Position numbers and translations under genes: made by a program
Shown here: piece after piece, positions 1-7,786 of the stretch
Position numbering within the stretch: position 1 is the stretch's first letter
Layout: each line of letters begins with the position of its first letter
Assembly: GCA_902796705.1 (NCBI GenBank)
Contig: CADBQF010000241.1
Span: 1-14,137, forward strand
DNA: 14,137 nt
Source of the DNA: Ruminococcus flavefaciens
Lineage (GTDB): Bacteria > Bacillota > Clostridia > Oscillospirales > Ruminococcaceae
Direction of reading: 5' to 3'
Notes under the pieces: model-generated
The model's input: the letters and a program-made list of their open reading frames with translations, nothing else
The model's database searches: none
What the model was told of the DNA's origin: nothing

Positions 1-202
1 ATACAAGTGCCTTACCTGCTTTGCCTGCGTTGAAAGATGCCCAAGAGGCGTTGAACCTGCAAAGGTAGTTGAGGCTGTACGTCTTGCGGCAGTTCGTCAG
101 CAGGGCGGGAACCGTCTTACCCCCGACATGATACCTGATATGCTCGATGACGATCTGCCGCAGCAGGCTATCGTTACGGCTCTCAGGAAGTACGCTAAGT
201 AA
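1..202 (+). CDS. hdrC: HdrC-like [4Fe-4S] subunit, 3' end only
   Basis: Partial gene: the reading frame is open from base 2 to the TAA at 200-202 and its start lies upstream of the window, leaving about 66 codons. Its beginning reads YKCLTCFACVERCPRGVEPA, a CxxCxxCxxxCP cluster-binding motif followed by RGVEPAKVVEAVR, which matches the second [4Fe-4S] site and following helix of heterodisulfide reductase subunit C. HdrC passes electrons between the HdrA flavoprotein and the HdrB active-site subunit. The gene ends 14 nt before hdrA and is co-directional, so it is in the same operon. Since hdrC directly precedes hdrA, any hdrB would have to be further upstream, out of view. Another di-cluster ferredoxin protein is possible given the short fragment. 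Confidence 0.75.
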   Translation, partial: YKCLTCFACVERCPRGVEPAKVVEAVRLAAVRQQGGNRLTPDMIPDMLDDDLPQQAIVTALRKYAK

Positions 203-216
203 GGAGGAGCGCAAGA

Positions 217-2208
217 ATGCAGAGAATAGGTGTGTTTGTCTGTCACTGCGGTACGAATATCGCTGCGACCGTCGATGTAAAGGCTGTTGCAGAGGCACTC
301 GGCCATGAGCCGGGCGTTGTTATCTCGCAGGACTACCAGTATATGTGCTCCGAATCCGGACAGAACCTCGTCAAGAACGCCATAAAGGAGCATAAGCTCA
401 CAGGTATCGTTATCTGCTCGTGCTCACCGCGTATGCACGAGAATACATTCAGAAAAGCTGCCGCTGCCGCCGGACTTAATCCTTATCTCGTTGAGATAGC
501 CAATATCCGCGAGCAGTGCTCATGGATACATAAGGATATCGCTACAGCTACCGAAAAGGCTGTTATCCTCGGCAGAGCCGCTGTTGCAAAGGTACACCTC
601 AATGCACCGCTCACAGCCGGTGAGAGCCCTGTGGTAAAGAGAGCCCTCGTTATCGGCGGAGGCATTGCCGGTATACAGACTGCCCTCGATATCGCTGAGG
701 CAGGCTTCGATGTTGACATCGTTGAGAAGAAGCCAACTATCGGCGGCAAAATGGCTCAGATAGACAAGACCTTCCCGACGCTCGACTGTGCCGCCTGTAT
801 CCTTACTCCTAAAATGGTCGAGGCTTCACAGAATGAGCATATCACGATACACTCTTTCAGTGAGGTCACAGAGGTCAAGGGCTTCGTCGGAAACTTCACA
901 GTCAAGATAAAGAAGAAGGCTCGTTTTGTTGACGAGACTAAGTGTACCGGCTGCGGACTCTGCACAGAGAAATGTCCGATGAAGAAGGTACCCAACGAGT
1001 TCAACATGGGTCTTGACAACAGGAGCGCTGTTTATATCCCGTTCGCACAGGCTGTCCCGAAGGTAGCTACTATCGATCCGAATTACTGCATGATGCTGAA
1101 AAACGGCAAGTGCGGCGTCTGCTCAAAGGTCTGCTCAGTGGGAGCTATCGACTACAAGCAGCAGGACAGATTCATCGAGGAAAAATATGGTGCTATCGTC
1201 GTAGCAACAGGATTCAATCCGATAAAACTCGACAAGTATGATGAATTCGCATACAGCCAGAGTCCTGACGTTGTGACATCTCTCGAACTCGAAAGACTCA
1301 TGAACGCAGCAGGCCCGAACGGGGGAACGCTTCTCCGTCCGTCCGACAAGACTCACCCGCACACTATCGTATTCGTACAGTGCGTAGGTTCAAGATGCGA
1401 CGATTCAAAGGGCAAGCCGTATTGTTCTAAGATATGCTGTATGTATACCGCAAAGCACGCAATGCTCATTCGTGAGAAATATCCGGATACAGAGGTATAT
1501 GTATTCTATATAGATGTACGTACTCCCGGCAAGAACTTCGACGAGTTCTACCGCCGTGCAGTTGAACAGTACAACGTTCACTATATCAAGGGCATGGTCG
1601 GAAAGGTAACGCCTCAGTCCGACGGAAAGCTCAAAGTACAGGCTTCTGATCTTCTTGCAAACAAACAGCTCCGCATCGATGCTGATATGGTCGTTCTTGC
1701 AGCAGCTATCGAGCCTGACAAGACAGCACGTCCGCTCGCAACGATGCTCACAACTCAGATGGATACGAACGATTTCTTCACAGAGGCTCACCCGAAGCTC
1801 CGTCCTGTAGAGAGTGCTACAGCAGGTATATTCCTCTCAGGTGCTTGTCAGGGCCCGAAGGATATCCCGGAGACAGTTGCTCAGGCAAGTGCCGCAGCAG
1901 CAAAGGCTATCGGACTCCTCTGCAAGAACAGTATCACCTGTAACCCGTGTGTCGCTCATTCAGACGAACTCATGTGCAACGGCTGCTCGTCATGTGAAAA
2001 GGTTTGTCCTTACGGAGCTATCACCTACATCGATAAGGAATTCAGGATGCCTGACCGTACAACAAAGGTACGCAGAGTCGCAAGTGTCAATCCTGCTGTT
2101 TGTCAGGGCTGCGGTGCTTGTACAGTAGCCTGCCCGTCAGGAGCAATGGATCTCAACGGATTCTCTAACAGTCAGATCATGGCGGAGGTAGATGCAATAT
2201 GCCGATAA
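217..2208 (+). CDS. hdrA: HdrA-like electron-bifurcating flavoprotein
   Basis: 663 residues, the usual length for HdrA, the FAD subunit at which flavin-based electron bifurcation takes place in cytoplasmic Hdr complexes. An N-terminal domain carries CHCGTNI (about residue 9). A dinucleotide-binding GGGIAG is at 147-152 and the HdrA hallmark TLDCAACILTPKM follows. Cysteine clusters are at C243/246/249/253, C291/299/302/306, a QCVGSR region from C389, and two C-terminal ferredoxin-type sites at C587/590/593/597 and C629/632/635/639, the latter pair being the expected route to ferredoxin. The ATG at 217 has a strong AAGGAGGAG 7 nt upstream, right after the hdrC stop. The stop overlaps the next start by 10 nt. 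The sequence shows the family; the bifurcation role is known for methanogen HdrA and proposed for bacterial Flx-Hdr. The low-potential product here is presumably reduced ferredoxin. Confidence 0.95.
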   Translation: MQRIGVFVCHCGTNIAATVDVKAVAEALGHEPGVVISQDYQYMCSESGQNLVKNAIKEHKLTGIVICSCSPRMHENTFRKAAAAAGLNPYLVEIANIREQCSWIHKDIATATEKAVILGRAAVAKVHLNAPLTAGESPVVKRALVIGGGIAGIQTALDIAEAGFDVDIVEKKPTIGGKMAQIDKTFPTLDCAACILTPKMVEASQNEHITIHSFSEVTEVKGFVGNFTVKIKKKARFVDETKCTGCGLCTEKCPMKKVPNEFNMGLDNRSAVYIPFAQAVPKVATIDPNYCMMLKNGKCGVCSKVCSVGAIDYKQQDRFIEEKYGAIVVATGFNPIKLDKYDEFAYSQSPDVVTSLELERLMNAAGPNGGTLLRPSDKTHPHTIVFVQCVGSRCDDSKGKPYCSKICCMYTAKHAMLIREKYPDTEVYVFYIDVRTPGKNFDEFYRRAVEQYNVHYIKGMVGKVTPQSDGKLKVQASDLLANKQLRIDADMVVLAAAIEPDKTARPLATMLTTQMDTNDFFTEAHPKLRPVESATAGIFLSGACQGPKDIPETVAQASAAAAKAIGLLCKNSITCNPCVAHSDELMCNGCSSCEKVCPYGAITYIDKEFRMPDRTTKVRRVASVNPAVCQGCGACTVACPSGAMDLNGFSNSQIMAEVDAICR

Positions 2209-2645
2209 ATGATAATAAAGATTTTCAGCCGCTGATCGTTGCATTCTGCTGCAACTGGTGTTCGTATGCAGGTGCGGATCTCTCCGGCACAAACAGACTC
2301 AATTATCCTACTAACGTAAAGATAATCAGAGTACCCTGCTCATGCAGAGTAAACCCGATGTTCATACTCCGTGCATTCCAGAGGGGAGCAGACGGAGTCA
2401 TACTCTGCGGCTGCCACCCCGGTGACTGCCACTATACATCAGGCAACTACTTCACAAGAAGAAGAATGACTCTCCTTTTCAGTATGCTCGACTATCTCGG
2501 TATAGAGCGTGACAGAACAAGAGTAGAGTGGGTATCAGCAGCAGAAGGTGCAAAATTCGCTGCTACCATGAATGAATTCACCGAAGCTGTGAGAAAACTC
2601 GGCCCTAACCGCAGATTGGAGGATCTAAGATGCAGGAAGCAATGA
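2199..2645 (+). CDS. mvhD: MvhD/FlxD-type [2Fe-2S] adaptor subunit
   Basis: 148 residues. The family signature is clear: CCNWCSYAGADLSGTNRL (17-34), YPTNVKIIRV (36-45), a conserved Cys at 47, RGADGVILCGC (62-72) and HPGDCHY (73-79). In methanogens MvhD links the hydrogenase to HdrA; in bacterial FlxABCD-HdrABC complexes the homologue FlxD links the NADH-oxidising module to HdrA. Here it lies between hdrA and the Flx-like genes, which fits the second role, since no hydrogenase gene is in view. The ATG at 2199 lies inside hdrA (10 nt overlap) with GGAGG at 2184-2188; the stop overlaps the next gene by 16 nt, so translational coupling is likely. One small departure from the sequences I remember is CSCRVNP (47-53), where CSGRVDP is common. 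Confidence 0.93.
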   Translation: MPINDNKDFQPLIVAFCCNWCSYAGADLSGTNRLNYPTNVKIIRVPCSCRVNPMFILRAFQRGADGVILCGCHPGDCHYTSGNYFTRRRMTLLFSMLDYLGIERDRTRVEWVSAAEGAKFAATMNEFTEAVRKLGPNRRLEDLRCRKQ

Positions 2646-3601
2646 TCGAAAAAGCAAAACAGCTCCTTGCTGACGGCACTGTAAACCGTGTCATCGGCTG
2701 GAAAAGAGGAGAGTTCGCATATGATATAACTCCGGCTGTATTCAGGAATGCGGAAGAACTCGAAGCTGACTTCGTGTATGACGATTTCACCGCTGCGAAC
2801 GTATCAAAGTATCTCGTAAAGGAAAGTGCCAAAGAAGGAAAGATACTTGCTTTCCTCAAGCCATGCGATACTTACAGTTTCAATCAGCTCACAAAGGAAC
2901 ACAGAGTCGTTCGTGACAACGTGTATATAGTCGGTATCCCCAGCGAAGGAAAGCTCGATATAGAGAAGATAAAGGCAAAGGGCATCAGCGGCGTGCTTTC
3001 AGTTGAGAGAGACGGCGATACCCTTAAAATAGAGACTGTATACGGCACAGAGACTATGCCCGTATCAGAAGCTATAAGCACAAAGTGCCTTAGCTGCAAG
3101 AGCAAAAAGCACGTCGTATATGATGAGCTTATAGGCGAGGACGGAGATGTCATCGCTTCTGACCGCTTCGATATGGTTGAGAAGCTCGAAAATATGACTG
3201 CTAAGGAAAGATATGAATTCTGGAGAGAGCAGCTCTCAAAGTGCATCAGATGCAATGCGTGCAGAAATGTCTGTCCTGCCTGCACTTGTGAGAAGTGCGT
3301 ATTCGATAACCCGAATTCAGGCGTTGAGAACAAGGCCGCATCAGACAGCTTCGAGGAGAATATGTTCCATATAATCCGTGCATTCCACGTAGCAGGAAGA
3401 TGTACGGACTGCGGCGAATGTTCAAGAGTCTGCCCCCAGAATATCCCGCTCCACCTCCTCAACAGAAAGTTCATCAAGGATATCAACTCACTTTACGGAG
3501 AGTATCAGGCAGGAGAGGATACAACTTCAAAAGCTCCTCTTACAAACTATACATTCGATGACTGCGAAGCAAGCATCGTTCACGAAAGGGGAGTTGAGTA
3601 A
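2630..3601 (+). CDS. AsrA-like di-[4Fe-4S] protein (FlxB/FlxC-like), copy 1
   Basis: 323 residues, soluble, no membrane segments. Residues 72-90 carry KPCDTYSFNQL, the counterpart of the G-x-R-x-CD signature of the AsrA / sulfhydrogenase-beta-like family. C153 and C156 form a CxxC. The C-terminal half holds two ferredoxin sites: C205/208/211/215, followed by the extra cysteines C218, C220 and C223, and C258/261/264/268. Such proteins pass electrons between a flavin NAD(P)H subunit and a partner. In Desulfovibrio FlxABCD two proteins of this kind, FlxB and FlxC, connect FlxA to FlxD; I cannot say which of the two this one matches. It overlaps mvhD by 16 nt, and GGAGG at 2618-2622 sets the ATG at 2630. 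Its stop TAA shares one base with the next ATG (TAATG). Confidence 0.82.
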   Translation: MQEAMIEKAKQLLADGTVNRVIGWKRGEFAYDITPAVFRNAEELEADFVYDDFTAANVSKYLVKESAKEGKILAFLKPCDTYSFNQLTKEHRVVRDNVYIVGIPSEGKLDIEKIKAKGISGVLSVERDGDTLKIETVYGTETMPVSEAISTKCLSCKSKKHVVYDELIGEDGDVIASDRFDMVEKLENMTAKERYEFWREQLSKCIRCNACRNVCPACTCEKCVFDNPNSGVENKAASDSFEENMFHIIRAFHVAGRCTDCGECSRVCPQNIPLHLLNRKFIKDINSLYGEYQAGEDTTSKAPLTNYTFDDCEASIVHERGVE

Positions 3602-4620
3602 TGCTTAAAATATCACTTGAAAAGCTCGATGATCTTTTTGCTGCCATATCAGCAAAGCAGACGCTCTATATCCCGTCTGACCGTGCTGACGGTGCTTCTG
3701 AATACAAGAAGTATGAAGCAGGCATGAAGCTCAGCAATAACCTCAATACAGTCCGCAGTGCAAAGGATTTCTTCTTCCCTCAGACTGAAAACCTCGTCGA
3801 TTTCAAAATGGAGGGAAAGAACATCGAGGTCATCGATATCCGCAAAGAGGCGGAAGATTTCGTAGTATTCGGCGTTCGTGCGTGCGATGCGAGAAGCTTT
3901 ACGATCCTTGACAAAGTTTTCCTCTGCGATCCTGTAGACAGCTACTACAAGAACCGCCGTGACCACGGAACGGTCGTAACAATGGCCTGCACACGTCCGG
4001 CAGAGACCTGTTTCTGCGGAACGTTCGGCATCGATGCAACAGCACCGGAGGGAGACTGTGCTTGTTTCTCTGACGGAGAATCACTCTTCTTCAAGGCAAA
4101 CAACGAAAAGGGACAGGCATTCATCGACTCTGTGGCTTCACTTCTCGAAGAGGGTGACACAGCAAAGCTCGACGAAGTTCAGGCAAAGACAAAGGATATA
4201 CTTTCAAAGCTGCCGCTCTCAAAGCTCAGCACAGATGCTTTCGGCGGCGACAGACTTATGGAATACTTCAATTCTGACAAGTGGGGTGAGCTTTCCGAGA
4301 GCTGCCTCGGCTGCGGTACGTGTACGTTCGTATGCCCGACCTGTCAGTGCTATGATATAAAGGATTTCAACACCGGTAACGGCATAAAGCGTTTCCGCTG
4401 CTGGGATTCGTGTATGTATTCAGACTTTACAAAAATGGCACACGGAAATCCGAGACTTACACAGCTCGAACGTTTCCGCCAGAGATTCATGCACAAGCTC
4501 GTGTACTTCCCGGCTAACAACAACGGCGAATTCGGCTGCGTAGGCTGCGGAAGATGTCTCTCGAAGTGTCCGATATCTATGAATATCGTCAAGGTTATGA
4601 AAGCACTGGAGGTAAAGTGA
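3601..4620 (+). CDS. AsrA-like di-[4Fe-4S] protein (FlxB/FlxC-like), copy 2
   Basis: 339 residues. It has the classic family motif GVRACDARSFTILDKVF at 91-107, and a second cysteine-rich patch, C130 with CFC at 137-139, resembling the CFC-containing region of AsrA-type subunits. Two C-terminal [4Fe-4S] sites are at C235/238/241/245 (followed by C248 and C250) and C313/316/319/323. It is a paralogue of the preceding gene with the same layout, but keeps the N-terminal signature better. Expected role: electron relay from the FlxA-like NADH dehydrogenase downstream towards MvhD/HdrA. A GGGGAG at 3587-3592 precedes the ATG, which overlaps the previous stop by one base; its own TGA overlaps the next ATG (TGATG). 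An anaerobic sulfite reductase is unlikely because no siroheme AsrC-type subunit is present. Confidence 0.85.
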   Translation: MLKISLEKLDDLFAAISAKQTLYIPSDRADGASEYKKYEAGMKLSNNLNTVRSAKDFFFPQTENLVDFKMEGKNIEVIDIRKEAEDFVVFGVRACDARSFTILDKVFLCDPVDSYYKNRRDHGTVVTMACTRPAETCFCGTFGIDATAPEGDCACFSDGESLFFKANNEKGQAFIDSVASLLEEGDTAKLDEVQAKTKDILSKLPLSKLSTDAFGGDRLMEYFNSDKWGELSESCLGCGTCTFVCPTCQCYDIKDFNTGNGIKRFRCWDSCMYSDFTKMAHGNPRLTQLERFRQRFMHKLVYFPANNNGEFGCVGCGRCLSKCPISMNIVKVMKALEVK

Positions 4621-5450
4621 TGAACAGTATAGATACATTGATACCGCACGTCGGAGTCGTTACTGATATCAGGATAGATACTCCCGATGTAAAGACGTTC
4701 AGAGTCGTATCTCCGGAAGGCGGCAAGGTGTTCGAGCATATGCCCGGACAGTGTGCTATGCTTTCGATACCCGGAGTAGGTGAGGGTATGTTCTCGATAA
4801 CTTCCTCCCCGACAAACAAGGAATTCATGGAATTCAGCATAAAGAAATGCGGCTGCCTCACATCATGGCTCCACGCAATGGACGTAGGACAGCAGATAAC
4901 GATAAGAGGACCTTACGGAAACCACTTCCCGGTAGAGACTGAACTCAAGGGAAAAGACCTCCTCTTCATCGCCGGAGGAATCGGACTTGCTCCGCTCCGT
5001 TCGGTTATCAACTATGTCCGTGACAAGCGTGAGAATTACGGAGATGTACAGATAGTTTACGGTTCACGTTCAAAGGACGATCTCGTTGACTACAAGGAGA
5101 TCATCGATGAGTGGATGAACGACAAGGGCGTTGAGGTGGACCTCACTATCGACAACCCGCAGGAGGGCTGGGACGGCCACGTAGGATTCGTTCCGAACTA
5201 TGTAAAGGAACTCCAGCCGTCGCTCAATAAGACTGTCCTCATATGCGGACCGCCGATCATGATAAAGTTCACGCTCGCAGGTCTGAAGGAACTCGGATTT
5301 ACCGAAACACAGGTCTATACCACTATGGAGCTTCGCATGAAGTGTGCAGTGGGAAAATGCGGAAGATGCAATATCGGCAATAAGTACGTATGCAAGGACG
5401 GCCCGGTATTCCGTTTCGATCAGCTGGGCGAGCTGCCTGACGAATATTAA
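4620..5450 (+). CDS. flxA: FlxA/AsrB-type FAD- and NAD(P)H-binding oxidoreductase subunit
   Basis: 276 residues from the ATG at 4620. An in-frame upstream ATG at 4554 lies within the previous gene and lacks the good GGAGG found at 4608-4612, so 4620 is preferred. A ferredoxin-NADP reductase-like fold is visible: a FAD-binding barrel with MFSITSSPT (57-65), a nucleotide-binding AGGIGLAPLRS (118-128), CGPP (209-212), and a C-terminal [2Fe-2S] site with C242, C247, C250 and C258 in MKCAVGKCGRCNIG...YVCKDGPVF, as in AsrB and PyrK. The role is oxidation of NADH (or NADPH) and entry of electrons into the complex. The neighbouring AsrA-like, MvhD and HdrA genes match the Flx-Hdr set. The order differs from Desulfovibrio, where flxA comes first. 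NADH versus NADPH preference cannot be read from the sequence. Confidence 0.88.
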   Translation: MNSIDTLIPHVGVVTDIRIDTPDVKTFRVVSPEGGKVFEHMPGQCAMLSIPGVGEGMFSITSSPTNKEFMEFSIKKCGCLTSWLHAMDVGQQITIRGPYGNHFPVETELKGKDLLFIAGGIGLAPLRSVINYVRDKRENYGDVQIVYGSRSKDDLVDYKEIIDEWMNDKGVEVDLTIDNPQEGWDGHVGFVPNYVKELQPSLNKTVLICGPPIMIKFTLAGLKELGFTETQVYTTMELRMKCAVGKCGRCNIGNKYVCKDGPVFRFDQLGELPDEY

Positions 5451-5463
5451 GGAGGAGCTTAAC

Positions 5464-6147
5464 ATGGATAATATGTTGAATATATATCTGTTCGGCAAGA
5501 AGTATGAAGTGCCGGCAGGACTTACTATAATGACAGCTATGGAGTATGCCGGCTATGAGCTGGTAAGAGGCTGCGGATGCAGAAACGGTTTCTGCGGTGC
5601 TTGTGCAACTATCTACAGGATAAAGGGACATCAGGAGCTTCACGGATGTCTCGCCTGCCAGACTGAGATACAGGAAGGTATGTATGTTGCAACACTTCCT
5701 TTCTTCCCGCTTGAGAAGAAGATCTACAGCATCGAGGAGATAAAGCCCACACAGCAGATAATGATGCAGCTCTACCCGGAGATATACGCTTGTATCGGCT
5801 GCAACGCCTGTACAAAGGCTTGTACTCAGGAACTCAACGTAATGCAGTACATAGCTTACGCCCAGAGAGGCGAGTACGAGAAGTGTGCAGAAGCTTCATT
5901 CGACTGCGTAATGTGCGGCGTATGTTCATCACGCTGTCCGGCAGGCATCTCACACCCGCAGGTAGCAATGCTTGCAAGAAGACTCAACGGCAAGTACATC
6001 GCTCCGGAATGCAAGCACCTCAGCGACAGGGTAGGCGAGATCAACGAGGGTATCTTCGATGAGCAGATCGCTGACCTCATGTCAAAGGCTGTTGACAGCG
6101 TTCAGGAACTCAAGGATATGTACAATCACCGTGAGATAGAAAAGTAA
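5464..6147 (+). CDS. frdB: Fumarate reductase/succinate dehydrogenase-type iron-sulfur subunit, soluble type
   Basis: 227 residues from the ATG at 5464, which follows GGAGGAG at 5451-5457; an in-frame ATG at 5344 lies inside flxA and is disfavoured. The N-terminal domain is a plant-type [2Fe-2S] ferredoxin fold with C39, C44, C47 and C62 as probable ligands (C37 and C65 are also present). It is followed by two full CxxCxxCxxxC [4Fe-4S] sites at C110/113/116/120 and C148/151/154/158. Classical quinone-linked FrdB/SdhB carries [2Fe-2S], [4Fe-4S] and [3Fe-4S]; here the pattern implies a second [4Fe-4S] instead. That, and the lack of a membrane anchor gene, argues for a cytoplasmic electron donor to the flavoprotein encoded next. 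It lacks the HdrB-like CCG domains of methanogen TfrB. It sits 13 nt after flxA and 12 nt before frdA. Confidence 0.87.
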   Translation: MDNMLNIYLFGKKYEVPAGLTIMTAMEYAGYELVRGCGCRNGFCGACATIYRIKGHQELHGCLACQTEIQEGMYVATLPFFPLEKKIYSIEEIKPTQQIMMQLYPEIYACIGCNACTKACTQELNVMQYIAYAQRGEYEKCAEASFDCVMCGVCSSRCPAGISHPQVAMLARRLNGKYIAPECKHLSDRVGEINEGIFDEQIADLMSKAVDSVQELKDMYNHREIEK

Positions 6148-6159
6148 GGAGGAGCAGAT

Positions 6160-7764
6160 ATGTACAAGATAGATAAGCTTAACGAGCTTGCAAAGATAGT
6201 TGCAGAGCATAGAGCTGAAAATGCTGCTCTCGAACCCAGAAGAATGACTGCTGAGGAAAAGGACGAACTTCTTGCATCTTTCCACCCGGATTACAAGCAG
6301 AACGAGTTCACAGTCCTCTCCGCCGGCGTGAACAAGGGCGATAAAGTTCCCACACAGCTTGCTGATCTCTTACAGGGAAAGAGCAGGATCAAGGCTGATG
6401 ACGTTGATCTCTCAAACCCGGATTACGATACAGATGTGCTTATCATCGGAGGCGGCGGAGCAGGTGCTTCATGTGCGATCGAAGCTGACGAAGCAGGCGT
6501 AAAGGCTATGATCGTTACAAAGCTCCGTATAGGCGATGCAAATACGATGATGGCAGAAGGCGGTATACAGGCTGCTGACAAGCCGAACGATTCACCGGCT
6601 ATCCACTTCCTCGATGCTTTCGGCGGCGGCCATTTCGCTGCAAAGCCTGAACTCGTAAAGAAGCTCGTTACAAAAGCTCCTGAGGCTATCCAGTGGCTCA
6701 ACAAGCTCGGCGTAGAGTTCGACAAGGAAGCAGACGGAACTATGGTAACGACTCACGGCGGCGGTACTTCCAGAAAGAGAATGCACGCTGCAAAGGACTA
6801 TTCCGGTGCTGAGATCATGAGAACTCTCCGTGACGAGGTACTCAACAGAGGTATCCCCGTTATAGATTTCACAGCAGCAGTTGAAATAATCCTCGACGAG
6901 AACGGCAAGGCTGCCGGTGCTGTACTCATGAACATGGAGACAAAGGAACTCCTCGTTGCAAGGGCAAAGACAGTCGTTATCGCTACAGGCGGTGCCGGAA
7001 GGCTCCACTATCAGGGATTCCCGACTTCAAACCACTACGGTGCAACAGCAGACGGACTTATCCTCGGCTACAGAGTAGGTGCAAAGCTCCTTTACGCTGA
7101 TACTCTCCAGTATCACCCGACAGGAACAGGCTATCCGGAGCAGATCTTCGGAGCTCTCGTTACAGAGAAAGTGCGTTCGCTCGGAGCTAAGCTCGTAAAT
7201 ATCGACGGCGAAGTATTCATGCACCCGCTTGAGACTCGTGACGTTACAGCAGCTTCGATCATTCGTGAGTGTACAGCAAGAGGCAAAGGCATCGAGACAA
7301 ACCTCGGCAAGGCTGTATGGCTCGATACTCCTATGATCGAGTACAAGAACGGCGAGGGTACTATCGAGAAGAGGATACCTGCCATGCTGAGAATGTTCGG
7401 CAAGTACGGCATCGATATCCGCAAAGAACCTATCCTCGTTTATCCTACGCTCCACTACCAGAACGGCGGACTTGACATCACTGATGACTGTGCAACAGGT
7501 GTAGAGAACCTCTATGCAGCCGGAGAAGTTGCCGGCGGTATCCACGGCAGGAACAGACTCATGGGCAACTCGCTCCTTGACGTTATCGTATTCGGCAGAA
7601 ATGCAGGTATCTATGCTGCTGCCAAAGCTAAGGAGACAGCCGTTCCCGAAAAGCTCACACTTGACCATATAGAAAAATTCAACAAGGAACTTGCTGATGC
7701 AGGCGTTGCAGGAGAGACATTATCACCGATGCTCCTCCCGCACTACGCAAGAAAGAGCAGGTAA
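6160..7764 (+). CDS. frdA: Fumarate reductase-type flavoprotein subunit
   Basis: 534 residues. The FAD-binding GGGGAG is at 97-102. Catalytic positions known from E. coli FrdA are all matched: H319 in QYHPTG, E336 and R339 in TEKVR, R360 in TRDVTAA (proton-donor arginine), H432 in PTLHY, and R466 in HGRNRLMGNSLLD (substrate carboxylate). The histidine that binds FAD covalently in Frd/Sdh is replaced by N128 in ANTMMAEGG, so FAD should be non-covalent, as in soluble fumarate reductases, TfrA and L-aspartate oxidase. The protein is shorter than membrane FrdA (about 600 residues) at the C-terminus. Predicted reaction: fumarate to succinate with electrons from FrdB. L-aspartate oxidase is less likely since nadA/nadC are absent and frdB is adjacent. 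GGAGGAG (6148-6154) sets the start. It is the last gene before a probable terminator. Confidence 0.88.
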   Translation: MYKIDKLNELAKIVAEHRAENAALEPRRMTAEEKDELLASFHPDYKQNEFTVLSAGVNKGDKVPTQLADLLQGKSRIKADDVDLSNPDYDTDVLIIGGGGAGASCAIEADEAGVKAMIVTKLRIGDANTMMAEGGIQAADKPNDSPAIHFLDAFGGGHFAAKPELVKKLVTKAPEAIQWLNKLGVEFDKEADGTMVTTHGGGTSRKRMHAAKDYSGAEIMRTLRDEVLNRGIPVIDFTAAVEIILDENGKAAGAVLMNMETKELLVARAKTVVIATGGAGRLHYQGFPTSNHYGATADGLILGYRVGAKLLYADTLQYHPTGTGYPEQIFGALVTEKVRSLGAKLVNIDGEVFMHPLETRDVTAASIIRECTARGKGIETNLGKAVWLDTPMIEYKNGEGTIEKRIPAMLRMFGKYGIDIRKEPILVYPTLHYQNGGLDITDDCATGVENLYAAGEVAGGIHGRNRLMGNSLLDVIVFGRNAGIYAAAKAKETAVPEKLTLDHIEKFNKELADAGVAGETLSPMLLPHYARKSR

Positions 7765-7786
7765 GACATATCATAGAAATAATAAT

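Noticed and set aside
217..2208. HdrA as a sign of a methanogenic archaeon
   Set aside because: Bacterial ribosome binding sites, dockerin enzymes and the Flx-type partners place it in a Firmicute; HdrA is widespread in anaerobic bacteria.
2884..3486. 200-codon minus-strand open frame opposite the first AsrA-like gene, and a similar 213-codon one at 7027-7668 opposite frdA
   Set aside because: Both mirror conserved coding sequence; no family features or start signals of their own.
2630..5450. Anaerobic sulfite reductase operon (asrABC)
   Set aside because: AsrA- and AsrB-like subunits are present but no siroheme sulfite reductase subunit, and the genes are embedded with hdrA and mvhD.
6160..7764. 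Reading the flavoprotein as L-aspartate oxidase (NadB)
   Set aside because: The non-covalent FAD site fits NadB, but the gene directly follows a FrdB-type subunit, keeps the fumarate reductase catalytic set, and no nadA or nadC is nearby.
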